A DNA stretch of 64,000 bases, from positions 468,550-532,549 of the forward strand of contig NZ_LT960614.1 in the NCBI RefSeq assembly GCF_900231165.1, read 5' to 3'. The translations under genes were made by a program, and so were the position numbers. Below are positions 8,354-17,770 of the stretch, piece by piece (positions within the stretch are counted from its first letter, which is position 1; the number at the start of each line of letters is the position of its first letter). The notes under the pieces were generated by a model that did no database searches, had not been told where the DNA came from, and saw only the letters and a list, made by a program, of their open reading frames with translations. The DNA is from Hartmannibacter diazotrophicus. GTDB lineage: Bacteria > Pseudomonadota > Alphaproteobacteria > Rhizobiales > Pleomorphomonadaceae.

Positions 8354-10057
8354 ATGCGTGCCACCATCAAGCTGAAACTCGCCACGACATTCGGCTTTCT
8401 GATTCTGATGCTGATGGGACTTGCCGGATATGGCATCCTCAATCTCGGCAGCCTCAATACGACCCTCAGCGAAGTGCTCAATGGCCCTGCCTATCGCATG
8501 GAACTCGCGCAGGGCATGAACATTGCCGATCTCCAGCAGATCCGGCAGCAGAAGAACTTGCTGGCGGCCACCAGCATGAGCGATATGCGCAGCTACATCG
8601 AGCAGTCGGACGCGGCGCGCAAGGACTTCAACGATCAGTTCCAGGCCGTGATGGCGGTCGCGACCGAGCAGGGCAAGGTCTTCTGGGGCAAGCTCGACGC
8701 GGCCTATTCGGAGTTCGTCAAGGAAGACGATCGCATCCGCGAACTGATGCTTGCCGGCGACACCATGGGCGCCAAAACCGTCTCGTCCGGACGGGCCCGC
8801 GAACTGGCGACGCAGATCGACGGGCTGCTGGCTGAAGTGATCGAGCTTGAAAAAGACCGTCTGAAGGAAGCCAATGCTGCCGCCGAGGCCCAGTATCAGG
8901 AAGCCCGGACCGTCAGCCTGGCGATCACGGCCGTAGCCCTTGTGATTGCCATTATTGCCGCCTTCTGGATCGCGATGACGATCAGCAAGGGTCTGAAGTC
9001 CGCGGTCGGCGCCGTGCAGAAGGTCTCCGACGGCGATCTCACCTCGATGGCCGAGGTCCGCTCCCGCGACGAGATCGGCGAACTGCTTGGCCACGTCAAC
9101 ACGATGATCGAGCGCCTGCGCGGCATCGTCGGCGACGCCATCGCCGCCTCCGACAACGTGTCGGCCGGCAGCCAGCAACTTTCGGCGGCCTCCGAGCAGA
9201 TCGCCCAGGGCGCCACCGAACAGGCCTCGTCCGCCGAGGAAGCCTCTGCCTCGATGGAGGAAATGGCCTCCAACATCAAGCAGAACGCCGACAACGCGGC
9301 CCAGACCGAGAAGATCGCCCGCCAGTCGGCCAAGGACGCCGAGGCAAGCGGCGAGGCGGTCGCCCAAGCGGTCGAGGCGATGCGCACCATCGCCGAGAAG
9401 ATCGGCATCGTGCAGGAAATCGCCCGCCAGACCGACCTTCTCGCCCTCAACGCGGCCGTCGAGGCGGCCCGCGCCGGCGAGCATGGCAAGGGCTTCGCGG
9501 TGGTCGCCTCGGAAGTGCGCAAGCTCGCCGAGCGCTCCCAGGCGGCGGCGACCGAGATCAGCGCGATGTCGGGCGGCACGGTGAAGTCGGCCCAGGAAGC
9601 CGGCGAGATGCTGAACCGCCTGGTGCCGGATATCCGCAAGACGGCCGAACTGGTCTCCGAAATCTCGGCGGCCTGCCGCGAGCAGGATATCGGCGCCTCC
9701 CAGATCAACGAGGCGATCCAGCAGCTCGACAAGGTGACGCAGCAGAACGCTGGCGCCTCGGAAGAGATGTCGGCGACCTCCGAGGAACTCGCCGCCCAGG
9801 CCGAGGAACTCCAGGCCTCGATCGCCTTCTTCAAGGTGGATACTGCAGGCTCCGGCAAGCGCGCCGTTCGCCAGCCCGTCCAGTCCAAATCGGTCGTTGC
9901 ACCGAAGGCAAAGCCGGCCGCCAAGCCGGCGGCCAGGAAGGCGCAGACGGTCGACCACAGCGTGGCGTCCCAGCAGGCACGCGCCAAGGGCTTCGCCCTG
10001 GACATGTCCATGGGCGGCCCCGACGCCGACGACGCCGACTTCAGACAGAGTGCCTGA
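8354..10057 (+). CDS. Methyl-accepting chemotaxis protein 1
   Basis: A 567-residue transmembrane receptor. TM1 is near residues 12-32, followed by a helical periplasmic sensor of about 155 residues consistent with a four-helix-bundle domain. TM2 is near residues 190-212 ([17 protein letters not shown]), then a HAMP domain and a cytoplasmic signalling hairpin with tip sequence [20 protein letters not shown]. The tail (residues about 525-567) is rich in Lys/Ala and ends in [19 protein letters not shown] strong GGAAGGAG lies upstream of the ATG. The ligand cannot be deduced. Its signalling half is nearly identical in DNA to that of the next receptor. Confidence 0.95.
   Translation: MRATIKLKLATTFGFLILMLMGLAGYGILNLGSLNTTLSEVLNGPAYRMELAQGMNIADLQQIRQQKNLLAATSMSDMRSYIEQSDAARKDFNDQFQAVMAVATEQGKVFWGKLDAAYSEFVKEDDRIRELMLAGDTMGAKTVSSGRARELATQIDGLLAEVIELEKDRLKEANAAAEAQYQEARTVSLAITAVALVIAIIAAFWIAMTISKGLKSAVGAVQKVSDGDLTSMAEVRSRDEIGELLGHVNTMIERLRGIVGDAIAASDNVSAGSQQLSAASEQIAQGATEQASSAEEASASMEEMASNIKQNADNAAQTEKIARQSAKDAEASGEAVAQAVEAMRTIAEKIGIVQEIARQTDLLALNAAVEAARAGEHGKGFAVVASEVRKLAERSQAAATEISAMSGGTVKSAQEAGEMLNRLVPDIRKTAELVSEISAACREQDIGASQINEAIQQLDKVTQQNAGASEEMSATSEELAAQAEELQASIAFFKVDTAGSGKRAVRQPVQSKSVVAPKAKPAAKPAARKAQTVDHSVASQQARAKGFALDMSMGGPDADDADFRQSA
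9161..9835 (+). repeat. Near-identical MCP signalling segment, copy 1
   Basis: This stretch aligns without gaps to 11298-11972 (constant offset of 2137 bases) and includes long runs of exact identity, especially in the last 200 bases. It encodes the methylation helices and signalling tip. Such identity between tandem receptors suggests recent duplication or gene conversion. Confidence 0.85.
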
Positions 10058-10069
10058 TGTCATGATCAG

Positions 10070-10103
10070 AGCCGGGCGGGGTCCATCGGACAGCCGCCCG
10101 GCT
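10070..10103 (+). terminator. Stem-loop between the two MCP genes
   Basis: AGCCGGGCGG at 10070-10079 pairs perfectly with CCGCCCGGCT at 10094-10103 around a 14-base loop, just after the stop of the first MCP. No T-tract follows, so it may stabilise or process the mRNA, or attenuate transcription, rather than end it. Confidence 0.45.
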
Positions 10104-10259
10104 TCCAGATTATGCGGCCGCTGATTGCCTGGCCTCGAATGCGATAGCGCGTGAGAGACCGGTCAACAGGAAGTCGCCGTCCCGCGATCCGAATTCCAAT
10201 CCCAACGCATTAGATGGCCGCCATCGGTTGGTTCCGACGTCCATCAGGGGCTTTTGAGC

Positions 10260-12206
10260 ATGTTGAACAACCTCTCGATTCCGAAGAAGCTCATTCTCGT
10301 GATGGGCCTCATCATCCTTACCGCGCTGGCCATCAATAGCCTCGTGCTGATGAAGTCCAACGAGGTCAAGCAGACGACATTCTGGAACGATCACACGATG
10401 AAGGTGATCGGCGCCGCCAATGAGATCGTTTCCAGCATGGTCAATCAGGAAACGGGCTATCGCGGCTTTCTTCTTTCCGGTGATGACAAATTTCTCGAGC
10501 CCTACCGGGCTGGCTGGGAAGGCTTCCAGAAGTCCTGGAACGAGATCAAGACCCTGACGTCCGACAATCCGCTGCAGCAGCAGCGCCTCGACGAGGTTCG
10601 CCAGCTGGCCGAAAAGTGGCACAACACGATCGCCGAGCGTGCGATTGCCATGATGGCGCGGCCGGAAATGCAGCAGACGGCGCGCCAGATCGAGATCTCC
10701 GGCGCCGGCAAGGAGTCGATGGACGGATTGCGCAAGCAGGTCGCGGACATCATCGAAACCGAAGCGGGCCTTCTGAAGACGCGTCAGGACGCGCAGGCGA
10801 GTGCGCTTGAGACGGTGACGGAAGCGATCATCGCCGGACTGGCCATCAGCATCGTCATCTCGATTGGCGCCACCTTCCTGATGACGCGGACGATCGCCAG
10901 GCCGATCGGCGAAGTGAACGGCGCACTGGCCAAGCTGGCCTTGCCGCTTGAGACCGGCCGCAAGGACGAGATCGGTCAGATGCAGGGTGCCGCACAGGCT
11001 GTGGAAGCGGCATTCCGTGACATTTCGGACGTGCTGAAATCGGTGTCGGTCGGCGACCTCAGCAAGAAGCTCGATCGCGACTATGGCGCCTTGAGCAGCG
11101 AGGTCGGCCGCAATCTCACCGAGATGGTCGATAACCTTGGCAAGACGGCCCAGATTGCCGACCAGATCGCCAATGGCGACCTGACCGTGACACCGAAGCC
11201 GCTGTCCGACAAGGACACGCTGGGCCTCGCGCTTCTGGCCATGGTCGAGCGTCTGCGCGCCGTGGTCTCCGATGCGCTCGCCGCCGCGGACAACGTCTCG
11301 GCCGGCAGCCAGCAGGTGTCCGCCGGTTCCGAACAGCTTTCGCAGGGCGCCACCGAGCAGGCCTCGTCCGCCGAGGAAGCCTCGGCCTCAATGGAGGAGA
11401 TGGCCTCCAACATCAAGCAGAACGCCGATAACGCGGCCCAGACCGAGAAGATCGCTCGCCAGTCGTCCAAGGATGCGGAAATCTCCGGCCAGGCCGTCGA
11501 CAAGGCCGTCGGCGCGATGCGCACGATTGCCGAGAAGATTTCCATCGTCCAGGAAATCGCCCGCCAGACCGACCTTCTTGCCCTCAACGCGGCCGTCGAG
11601 GCGGCCCGCGCCGGCGAGCACGGCAAGGGCTTCGCGGTGGTGGCCTCGGAAGTGCGCAAGCTCGCCGAGCGGTCCCAGGCGGCTGCGGCCGAAATCTCGG
11701 GCCTCTCCGGCGAAACGGTCAAGGTTGCCACCGAAGCCGGCGAGATGCTGAACCGCCTGGTGCCGGATATCCGCAAGACCGCCGAACTGGTCTCCGAAAT
11801 CTCGGCGGCCTGCCGTGAACAGGATATCGGCGCCTCCCAGATCAACGAGGCCATCCAGCAGCTCGACAAGGTGACGCAGCAGAACGCCGGCGCCTCGGAA
11901 GAGATGTCGGCGACCTCCGAGGAACTCGCCGCCCAGGCCGAGGAACTCCAGGCCTCGATCGCCTTCTTCAAGATCGAGACCTCGGCGGCGGCATCGCAGC
12001 GGGCAAGGACGGCCAACAGCAAGCCGGTGCAGGCGTTCGCAACGAGCGGCAAGAGCGTCCGGCCGGCCGCCGGCCGTGCTCCCATGCCGGCCTCGAAGCG
12101 CAAGTCGTCCGTTGCCGATCAGCAGGAGCGTGCCCGCGGTTTCGCCCTCGACCTCGCCATGGGCGGCCCCGACGAGGACGACTCCGACTTCAAAGCGAGC
12201 GCCTGA
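10260..12206 (+). CDS. Methyl-accepting chemotaxis protein 2 with CHASE3-like sensor
   Basis: A 648-residue receptor. TM1 ([18 protein letters not shown]) is followed by a periplasmic domain with the CHASE3-type signature [22 protein letters not shown]2 follows near residues 190-210, then two HAMP-like units ([15 protein letters not shown] and the region near [10 protein letters not shown]) and the signalling hairpin with [20 protein letters not shown]. The C-terminal tail ends [18 protein letters not shown], matching the other receptor. The ATG at 10260 is preferred because AGGGG lies 9 bases upstream; a TTG at 10254 is too close. The distinct sensor and shared signalling half suggest two inputs to one pathway. 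Confidence 0.95.
   Translation: MLNNLSIPKKLILVMGLIILTALAINSLVLMKSNEVKQTTFWNDHTMKVIGAANEIVSSMVNQETGYRGFLLSGDDKFLEPYRAGWEGFQKSWNEIKTLTSDNPLQQQRLDEVRQLAEKWHNTIAERAIAMMARPEMQQTARQIEISGAGKESMDGLRKQVADIIETEAGLLKTRQDAQASALETVTEAIIAGLAISIVISIGATFLMTRTIARPIGEVNGALAKLALPLETGRKDEIGQMQGAAQAVEAAFRDISDVLKSVSVGDLSKKLDRDYGALSSEVGRNLTEMVDNLGKTAQIADQIANGDLTVTPKPLSDKDTLGLALLAMVERLRAVVSDALAAADNVSAGSQQVSAGSEQLSQGATEQASSAEEASASMEEMASNIKQNADNAAQTEKIARQSSKDAEISGQAVDKAVGAMRTIAEKISIVQEIARQTDLLALNAAVEAARAGEHGKGFAVVASEVRKLAERSQAAAAEISGLSGETVKVATEAGEMLNRLVPDIRKTAELVSEISAACREQDIGASQINEAIQQLDKVTQQNAGASEEMSATSEELAAQAEELQASIAFFKIETSAAASQRARTANSKPVQAFATSGKSVRPAAGRAPMPASKRKSSVADQQERARGFALDLAMGGPDEDDSDFKASA
11298..11972 (+). 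repeat. Near-identical MCP signalling segment, copy 2
   Basis: Collinear partner of 9161-9835. The two segments could recombine and delete the intervening cheW-distal part of MCP1 and the sensor of MCP2, giving a hybrid receptor. Confidence 0.85.
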
Positions 12207-12208
12207 CC

Positions 12209-12703
12209 ATGACGTCTTCATCTGAAGCCCAGTTCGTGACCTTCAGCCTCGGCAAGGAAGTCTTTGCCGTCCCCGTTACGGTTGTCCGGGAGATCCTCGA
12301 TCATGAGGAGAGCTTCCGCATTCCCAACGGCCCCGCCTATCTGATGGGGCTGAGGGACGTGCGGGGGCAGGGGGTGCCGGTCATCGACCTTCGCCTCCGG
12401 CTCGGCATGACGGCGACCGTGCCGACCCCGCATACCCGCGTGCTGGTGATGGATATTCCGCTCGCCGAGCGCACGCTGAAGCTCGGCCTCGTCGCCGACA
12501 GGGTGTTCGAGGTTGCCGCCTTCCGGGGCGACCAGATCGAGGCCGCGCCCGACATCGGCGCCGGCTGGCAATCGAGCTACATCGAAGGCGTGGTGCGTCG
12601 CGATGACGGCTTCGTGGTGATCATCGACCTCGCCAGCCTTCTGTCGGAAGGCGAGATCGCCACGCTCGCCAGCGCCGGGGCAAGGACCGCAACGGCTGCC
12701 TGA
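12209..12703 (+). CDS. cheW: CheW coupling protein (second copy)
   Basis: A 164-residue CheW-like protein with the pattern FSLGKEVFAVPVTVVREIL, then LRDVRGQGVPVIDLRLRLG. It begins 2 bases after the stop of the second MCP, so translation is coupled. It differs clearly from the copy at 7813, which argues for specialisation toward this receptor or for a ternary CheA-CheW1-CheW2 array. About 145 bp containing a palindrome separate it from cheR. Confidence 0.95.
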   Translation: MTSSSEAQFVTFSLGKEVFAVPVTVVREILDHEESFRIPNGPAYLMGLRDVRGQGVPVIDLRLRLGMTATVPTPHTRVLVMDIPLAERTLKLGLVADRVFEVAAFRGDQIEAAPDIGAGWQSSYIEGVVRRDDGFVVIIDLASLLSEGEIATLASAGARTATAA

Positions 12704-12785
12704 CCGACGTGCCCGCGATCTGTGGCCCTCACCGGTTCGAGGACGCTTCCGATTGTTGCGGGTCACCCTTCCCGTCATCCTCCGA

Positions 12786-12819
12786 ACCCGGGGGCCAGGC
12801 AGCGCGCCTGACCCCGGGT
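12786..12819. repeat. REP-like palindrome between cheW and cheR
   Basis: ACCCGGGGGCCAGGC (12786-12800) pairs with GCCTGACCCCGGGT (12806-12819), giving a strong GC-rich hairpin. The flanks GTCATCCTCC and GACGACATCCTCTGG resemble the palindromic intergenic repeats common in alphaproteobacterial genomes. Only this copy is seen in the window. It lies inside an operon and could affect expression of cheR. Confidence 0.5.
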
Positions 12820-12847
12820 GACGACATCCTCTGGAGCTTCCGACACC

Positions 12848-13705
12848 GTGTCAGCATCCGCGGCTGCCCATGTGCCCTCCGAATTCGATCATCTCGGAGC
12901 CAGGGAATTCGAGCGCCTCGCCAGCTTCATCAACAGCTACAGCGGCATCAAGATGCCGTCGAACAAGCGGACCATGCTTGAAGGGCGGCTGCGGCGCCGG
13001 CTCCGGGCAACCGGACTGCCGACCTTTTCCGACTATTGCCGGTATCTCTTCGACGAGGATGGTCTCGAGCGTGAGGCCATCTTCCTCATCGACGTCGTGA
13101 CCACCAACAAGACCGACTTCTTCCGCGAGGCGGGCCATTTCAATGTCCTGCGCGACACCATCGTCCCCGATCTTGCCGACAGGGGCGTCACCGATCTGAG
13201 AATCTGGAGCGCAGCCTGCTCCACCGGCGCCGAGCCCTACACGATGGCAATGGTTCTGGAAGAGGAGGTGAGCGAGCGTCGTCTGGGCAGCTATTCGGTG
13301 CTTGCCACGGACCTCAGCACGGACGTCCTCGCAACCGCGCTCAAGGGCATCTATCCAACGGGAATGGTCCGTCCGGTGCCGGCGGCAATGAAGCGCAAAT
13401 ATGTGCTTCAGCCGAAGGAGACCCACATGGACTGCGTCCGCATCCATCCGCGGCTGCGCTCGCGCGTCGGCTTCGCCCGTATGAACCTCATGGACGAATC
13501 CTATCCGGTCACGGAGCCGATGCATGTGATTTTCTGCCGCAACGTGCTGATCTATTTCGACAAGCCGACGCAGTCCAAGGTCCTTACGCGGCTTTGCGAT
13601 TGTCTGGTGCCTGGCGGCTATCTGGCCATCGGCCACTCGGAGACGATCTCCGGCTTCAATCTGCCGCTTCGGACGATTTCCAACACGGTCTTCCAGAAAC
13701 TGTGA
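12848..13705 (+). CDS. cheR: CheR chemoreceptor methyltransferase
   Basis: A 285-residue SAM-dependent methyltransferase that methylates glutamates on MCPs for adaptation. The N-terminal helical domain ([20 protein letters not shown]) is followed by the SAM-binding motif [17 protein letters not shown] and by [10 protein letters not shown], both diagnostic of CheR. The GTG at 12848 is preferred: GGAG lies 11 bases upstream and it avoids starting in the palindrome. A GTG at 12818 inside the hairpin would add 10 residues. It is followed 25 bp later by cheB. Confidence 0.95.
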   Translation: MSASAAAHVPSEFDHLGAREFERLASFINSYSGIKMPSNKRTMLEGRLRRRLRATGLPTFSDYCRYLFDEDGLEREAIFLIDVVTTNKTDFFREAGHFNVLRDTIVPDLADRGVTDLRIWSAACSTGAEPYTMAMVLEEEVSERRLGSYSVLATDLSTDVLATALKGIYPTGMVRPVPAAMKRKYVLQPKETHMDCVRIHPRLRSRVGFARMNLMDESYPVTEPMHVIFCRNVLIYFDKPTQSKVLTRLCDCLVPGGYLAIGHSETISGFNLPLRTISNTVFQKL

Positions 13706-13730
13706 TCCGGCACCACCGCGAGTCCTCTCC

Positions 13731-14819
13731 ATGCCCAAACCCGTCCGCGTCCTGATCATCGACGATTCCGCCAGCGTCCGGCAGACGTTGAGTTCCGTTC
13801 TGGAGGCCGATCCAGACATCCATGTCATCGGCGTTGCCTCCGATCCCTATGTCGCGGCCCGGCGTATCCAGGAAGAGATTCCCGACGTCATCACGCTCGA
13901 CGTCGAGATGCCGCGCATGGACGGGATCACCTTCCTGCGCAAGCTGATGGCGCAGCGGCCGATTCCGGTGGTGATGTGTTCCTCGCTGACCGTCGAGGGG
14001 TCCGAGACGCTGCTTCAGGCGCTGGAGGCCGGTGCGGTCGATGTCATTGTCAAGCCGAAGATCGCCGCTGCCGACCATCTTGCCGAGAGCGGCTTGCGGA
14101 TCTGCGACGTCGTCAAGGCCGCCGCCCAGGCACGCGTGCGCGGTGGGCGGCCGCAGCATGGCACGGCCACCCCGCTCGCCGGGGACAAGAAGCTCACCGC
14201 CGACGCGGTGCTGCCGGCCCCCTCGGGGCGGGCGATGGCCAAGACGACGGAAATCGTCATCTGTGTCGGCGCCTCGACCGGGGGCACGGAAGCCCTGAAG
14301 GACTTCCTGGTCTCGCTTCCCGCCAACGCGCCCGGCATCGTCATCGTTCAGCACATGCCGGAGAAATTCACCGCCGCCTTCGCCCGCCGCCTCGACGGCC
14401 TGTGCGAGGTCTCGGTCAAGGAGGCCGAAAACGGCGATCCGGTTCTGCGCGGCCATGTCCTGATTGCCCCCGGCGACCAGCACATGCTTCTGGAGCGCCA
14501 GGGCGCGCGCTACCACGTCTCGGTCAAGACCGGACCGCTCGTTTCCCGACACCGGCCGTCGGTCGATGTCCTCTTTCGCTCGGCGGCCCGTTCGGCCGGC
14601 GGCAATGCCATTGGCGTGATCATGACCGGAATGGGCGACGACGGGGCGCGCGGCATGCTGGAGATGAAGCAGGCGGGCGCCCTGACCATCGCGCAGGATG
14701 AGGCAAGTTGCGTCGTGTTCGGCATGCCGAAGGAGGCCATTGCCCACGGCGGTATCGACCGGGTTGTTCCGCTCGACCAGATCGCGCGCGAAGTTCTCTG
14801 GGCTGCGAGAAATGCCTGA
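13731..14819 (+). CDS. cheB: CheB methylesterase/deamidase
   Basis: A 362-residue CheB. The receiver domain carries phospho-acceptor D57 ([11 protein letters not shown]). A linker of about 50 residues leads to the methylesterase domain with catalytic Ser182 ([10 protein letters not shown]), the His in [12 protein letters not shown] and the Asp in MGDDGARGM. It removes methyl groups from MCPs when phosphorylated by CheA, completing the adaptation pair with CheR. It is the last gene of the + strand block and converges on the TauE/SafE gene 27 bp away. Confidence 0.96.
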   Translation: MPKPVRVLIIDDSASVRQTLSSVLEADPDIHVIGVASDPYVAARRIQEEIPDVITLDVEMPRMDGITFLRKLMAQRPIPVVMCSSLTVEGSETLLQALEAGAVDVIVKPKIAAADHLAESGLRICDVVKAAAQARVRGGRPQHGTATPLAGDKKLTADAVLPAPSGRAMAKTTEIVICVGASTGGTEALKDFLVSLPANAPGIVIVQHMPEKFTAAFARRLDGLCEVSVKEAENGDPVLRGHVLIAPGDQHMLLERQGARYHVSVKTGPLVSRHRPSVDVLFRSAARSAGGNAIGVIMTGMGDDGARGMLEMKQAGALTIAQDEASCVVFGMPKEAIAHGGIDRVVPLDQIAREVLWAARNA

Positions 14820-14846
14820 ACGTCGACGGAGCGGTCCGGCTGCCCG

Positions 14847-15632
14847 TCAGCCGGCGACGCCCCGGATGACGACATAGACGCCCACGACGATGACGATCGC
14901 GGCGAAGACGGTGCCGAGCGTCTTCTTGCCGTTCGACAGCGTCTTGCCGAGGGCGACCCCGCCGAAGCCGCCGAAAAGACCGCCGCCGACGAAGAGCGCA
15001 ACGAGGGGCCAGTCGACGAGCCCGGAGGCGGCATAGTTGGTCGCCGTCGTCGCACCGAAGGCCGTGACGGCGACGAGGGACGTGCCGATCGCATAGGGCA
15101 GGGACATGCGCGTGGCGAGGATGAGGCCGGGAACGATCAGGAACCCGCCGCCGATGCCGAAGAAACCGGAAAAGGCGCCGACCGTCAGCCCTATCAGGAC
15201 CAGCATCGGCAGCAGCTTCGGTGCTGTTTCCGTTGTCAGGCGCACGTTGGCATCGCCCTCCTCGCCGCGCTTCTTCAGCATCAGGAGGCCGATGGCGATC
15301 ATCAGGGCGCCAAAAAGGGCGAGCAGCCGACCGCCGTCGACGGCCTTTCCGAGCGTCGAGCCGAGATAGGCGCCGACGATGCCCGTGGCCGTGAAGACGG
15401 CGGCGCAGCGCCATTTCACATGACCCTCGCGCCAATGGGTGAGGAGATTGGAGAAGGCGCTGACGGCGACGGCGACCGCGCTGGTACCGATCGCGACATG
15501 AGGCGAGGAAACGCCGACAACATAGACGAGCAGCGGCACCGCCAGCACCGATCCACCGCCGCCGATGAGGCCGAGGACAAGCCCGACGAGACCGCCCGAT
15601 CCCGTGGCCAGCAGGGCCTGCGTCAGCGGCAT
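14847..15632 (-). CDS. TauE/SafE family sulfite or sulfur-anion exporter
   Basis: A 261-residue membrane protein of the TauE/SafE family with about eight hydrophobic segments and the paired glycine-rich motifs of the two halves (LGLIGGGGSVLAVP and GFFGIGGGFLIVPGL). The family moves sulfite, sulfonates or related organic anions out of the cell. Its ATG overlaps the OsmC stop (ATGA), so the two are one operon. The divergent genes DUF2892 and Blh point to sulfide or persulfide detoxification, with sulfite as a plausible export substrate. Confidence 0.9.
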   Translation of the reverse strand: MPLTQALLATGSGGLVGLVLGLIGGGGSVLAVPLLVYVVGVSSPHVAIGTSAVAVAVSAFSNLLTHWREGHVKWRCAAVFTATGIVGAYLGSTLGKAVDGGRLLALFGALMIAIGLLMLKKRGEEGDANVRLTTETAPKLLPMLVLIGLTVGAFSGFFGIGGGFLIVPGLILATRMSLPYAIGTSLVAVTAFGATTATNYAASGLVDWPLVALFVGGGLFGGFGGVALGKTLSNGKKTLGTVFAAIVIVVGVYVVIRGVAG

Positions 15633-16060
15633 CACGGCTGGCTGTCCGGCACCGCGAGCGAGGTCACGATCTCGCTGCCGCGTTCGAGCGTCTTCCCGAC
15701 CGGGCATTTGGTGGCGATCCCGGCGAGATGCTCCCGCTGCTCCTCGGTCAGGTCGCCGTCGATCCGGACCTTCCGGTCGAAGACATCCCTCTGCTGACCA
15801 TCGGCGCCGACGCGGATCCTGTGCGTCACGGTGACCGAGATCTGGCGCACGGGCCACGCCTTGCGGTCGGCGTACATGCGCAGCGTCATCGACGTGCAGG
15901 CGCCGAGACTGGCCATCAGCAACTGGAAGGGATCGGGTCCCGACGCATGGCCGCCCCGGCTTTCCGGCTCGTCCGCGGCAAGGGTATGGCCGCAAACCTC
16001 GATGGTCTGGCCATAAGGGGCGACTGCGTTTTCCGAGACAGTCAGCGATCGTTCGTTCAT
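15632..16060 (-). CDS. OsmC family thiol-dependent peroxidase-like protein
   Basis: A 142-residue OsmC/Ohr-fold protein with both conserved cysteines: C55 in LGACTSMTLRMYA and C119 in KCPVGKTL. The family reduces organic hydroperoxides and, in several members, handles persulfides. Its place upstream of a TauE/SafE exporter and divergent from a Blh-type hydrolase favours a sulfur-stress role. The upstream gap to DUF2892 (about 200 bp) holds an AT-rich bidirectional promoter. Confidence 0.9.
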   Translation of the reverse strand: MNERSLTVSENAVAPYGQTIEVCGHTLAADEPESRGGHASGPDPFQLLMASLGACTSMTLRMYADRKAWPVRQISVTVTHRIRVGADGQQRDVFDRKVRIDGDLTEEQREHLAGIATKCPVGKTLERGSEIVTSLAVPDSQP

Positions 16061-16257
16061 TCCGCTTGTTCCATTCGAAGGGGCGCGCGACCGGGCGTCT
16101 GGTCACCGATTGGGACCTTTGCGGCCGGGTCGTTGACGGTGAAAGCCAAAGGCCAATGCACCGGGAAATAACAGGTATGAGAAGTTGAGTGGCTTGAAGT
16201 TTAGTACATTATAATATATAAAATTTAAAGGGTCATTTCACTCCTAAGGAGATTGCC
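16061..16257. promoter_or_regulatory. Divergent promoter of the sulfur module
   Basis: The half nearest the DUF2892 gene is extremely AT-rich (ACATTATAATATATAAAATT around 16206-16225) in a GC-rich genome, next to a strong AAGGAG. In related bacteria this gene set is controlled by the persulfide-sensing ArsR-type repressor BigR, which binds an AT-rich imperfect palindrome. A BigR-like site here is plausible, but no bigR gene lies in the window. Confidence 0.45.
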
Positions 16258-16482
16258 ATGCAGAACGTCGGTTCCTTCGACAGGACCTTGCGCATCGTTG
16301 CCGGTCTTGTCCTGCTCGCCGTGGCCCTGTTGCCGCCGCTGGCCCATATGTCGCCGATCGCCGGTCTTGGTGCTTGGAAGTGGCTGCTCGCGGTTGTCGG
16401 CGCCGTGCTCCTTCTGACCGGTATCGTCCGCGTCTGCCCGGCCTATCTTCCCTTCGGCATCAACACCGGCCGCAGGAAGTAA
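16258..16482 (+). CDS. DUF2892 (YgaP-like) inner membrane protein
   Basis: A 74-residue protein with the DUF2892 start pattern (NVGSFDRTLRIVAGLVLLA) and two hydrophobic segments, residues about 10-28 and 40-58, ending in CPAYLPFGINT. The family is fused or adjacent to rhodanese and Blh-type proteins in sulfur-handling operons. AAGGAG lies 7 bases before the ATG. It is 53 bp upstream of the metallo-hydrolase and likely cotranscribed. Confidence 0.88.
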   Translation: MQNVGSFDRTLRIVAGLVLLAVALLPPLAHMSPIAGLGAWKWLLAVVGAVLLLTGIVRVCPAYLPFGINTGRRK

Positions 16483-16535
16483 CCCGGCTCGGCGCCGGGA
16501 GTGTCCCATTCGAAGTCCACGCGAGGAGGTCGACG

Positions 16536-17411
16536 ATGAGCGATTCGGCAATCAGGCCGGAGGTGACGGCCTTTTTCGACGAGGCGACGAACACCGTCAG
16601 CTATGTGGTGCGCGATCCGACGTCGCCCGCCTGCGCCGTCGTCGACAGCGTCCTCGATATCGACTACGCGGCCGGCCGGCTCTCCTATGTCTCGGCCGAC
16701 CGCATCATCGAGTTCATCCAGGAAACCGGCCTGAAACTGGAGTGGCTGATCGAGACGCATGTCCATGCCGATCATCTCTCGGCGGCGCCCTATCTGCAGC
16801 AAAAGCTCGGCGGCAAGATCGGAATCGGATCGAAGATCACCGTCGTGCAGGAGACCTTCGGCAAGGTTTTCAACGAGGGGACGGAATTCCGCCGTGACGG
16901 CAGCCAGTTCGACCGGTTGTTCGAGGATGGCGACACTTATGCCATCGGCAACATGACCGGCCGCGCGATGCATACGCCCGGCCATACGCCGGCCTGCATG
17001 ACCCATGTGATCGGCGACGCGGCCTTCGTCGGCGACACGCTGTTCATGCCGGACGGCGGCACGGCGCGGGCCGATTTCCCCGGCGGCGACGCGCGCGAAC
17101 TTTTTAGGTCCATCCACAAGGTTCTGGCCCTGCCATCCGAAACGCGCCTTTTCATGTGCCACGACTACGGCCCGAACGGACGCGAGATCCGCTGGGAAAC
17201 GACGGTTGCAGAAGAACGCGCGCACAATATCCATGTTCGCGACGGCATCAGCGAGGACGAATTCGTCGCCATGCGGACCGGGCGCGATGCAACGCTGGGG
17301 ATGCCGCGCCTGATCATCCCTTCGATCCAGGTCAACATGCGCGCGGGCGATCTGCCGCCAGCCGACGACAACGGCAAGCGCTATCTCAAGGTGCCGATCA
17401 ACGGCCTTTGA
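16536..17411 (+). CDS. blh: Blh/ETHE1-like metallo-beta-lactamase fold hydrolase (persulfide dioxygenase type)
   Basis: A 291-residue protein with the MBL metal ligands THVHADHLSA (residues 74-83), HTPGHTP, VGDTLF and CHDY. Length and motif spacing fit the Blh branch associated with BigR in Agrobacterium and Xylella, which acts as a persulfide dioxygenase making sulfite from glutathione persulfide. The exporter encoded divergently could remove that sulfite. GAGGAGG stands 7 bases upstream of the ATG. The assignment is by motif and neighbourhood; a glyoxalase II-like activity is the main alternative. Confidence 0.85.
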   Translation: MSDSAIRPEVTAFFDEATNTVSYVVRDPTSPACAVVDSVLDIDYAAGRLSYVSADRIIEFIQETGLKLEWLIETHVHADHLSAAPYLQQKLGGKIGIGSKITVVQETFGKVFNEGTEFRRDGSQFDRLFEDGDTYAIGNMTGRAMHTPGHTPACMTHVIGDAAFVGDTLFMPDGGTARADFPGGDARELFRSIHKVLALPSETRLFMCHDYGPNGREIRWETTVAEERAHNIHVRDGISEDEFVAMRTGRDATLGMPRLIIPSIQVNMRAGDLPPADDNGKRYLKVPINGL

Positions 17412-17770
17412 AGCGTCGGCGAAAGAGGTCCGTTCGATAGACTACGCGGCGTGAAGTCTGCGTAGCCGGCACCAGTTGCAAGATCGTCCGGCTCCGGCCA
17501 GGAACTCCGCCGCTCCTTTTCTTGCCGCGACCTTGCGATCAATTCGGATTCCCGAGCCGTTTTTCCAGTCGCCAATCTCCGCTCGCCCGGTTTTTCTCGG
17601 CGCGGACGGACGGTCGCTTCTCCGGCCCCTGTCTTTGGCGACGGCGATTACTGTCACGCAAATGGAACACAGCTTGATTACATCCGATGCCATCCGCTAT
17701 GTCTCGGTTAACGGGCATATTCCGGTTCCGGTTGCGGAGCCGTCCCTGGCCGCTTGAAAGGAACAAGCCG
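17412..17770. other. Intergenic region before the TelA-like cluster
   Basis: About 360 bp with no convincing gene; the open frame at 17476-17757 lacks domain features and a good start site. An inverted repeat CTACGC (17442-17447) / GCGTAG (17460-17465) lies near the end of the preceding gene. The promoter of the three-gene cluster should be in the last 150 bases, which end with AAAGGAAC upstream of the ATG. Confidence 0.5.

Noticed and set aside
14836..14854. CCGGCTG/CAGCCGG stem between cheB and the TauE/SafE gene as a terminator
   Set aside because: Only 7 bp, overlapping the TauE/SafE stop codon and without a T-tract; too weak to call.
17476..17757. Possible small gene before the TelA-like cluster
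   Set aside because: No motif or start signal; better explained as promoter DNA.
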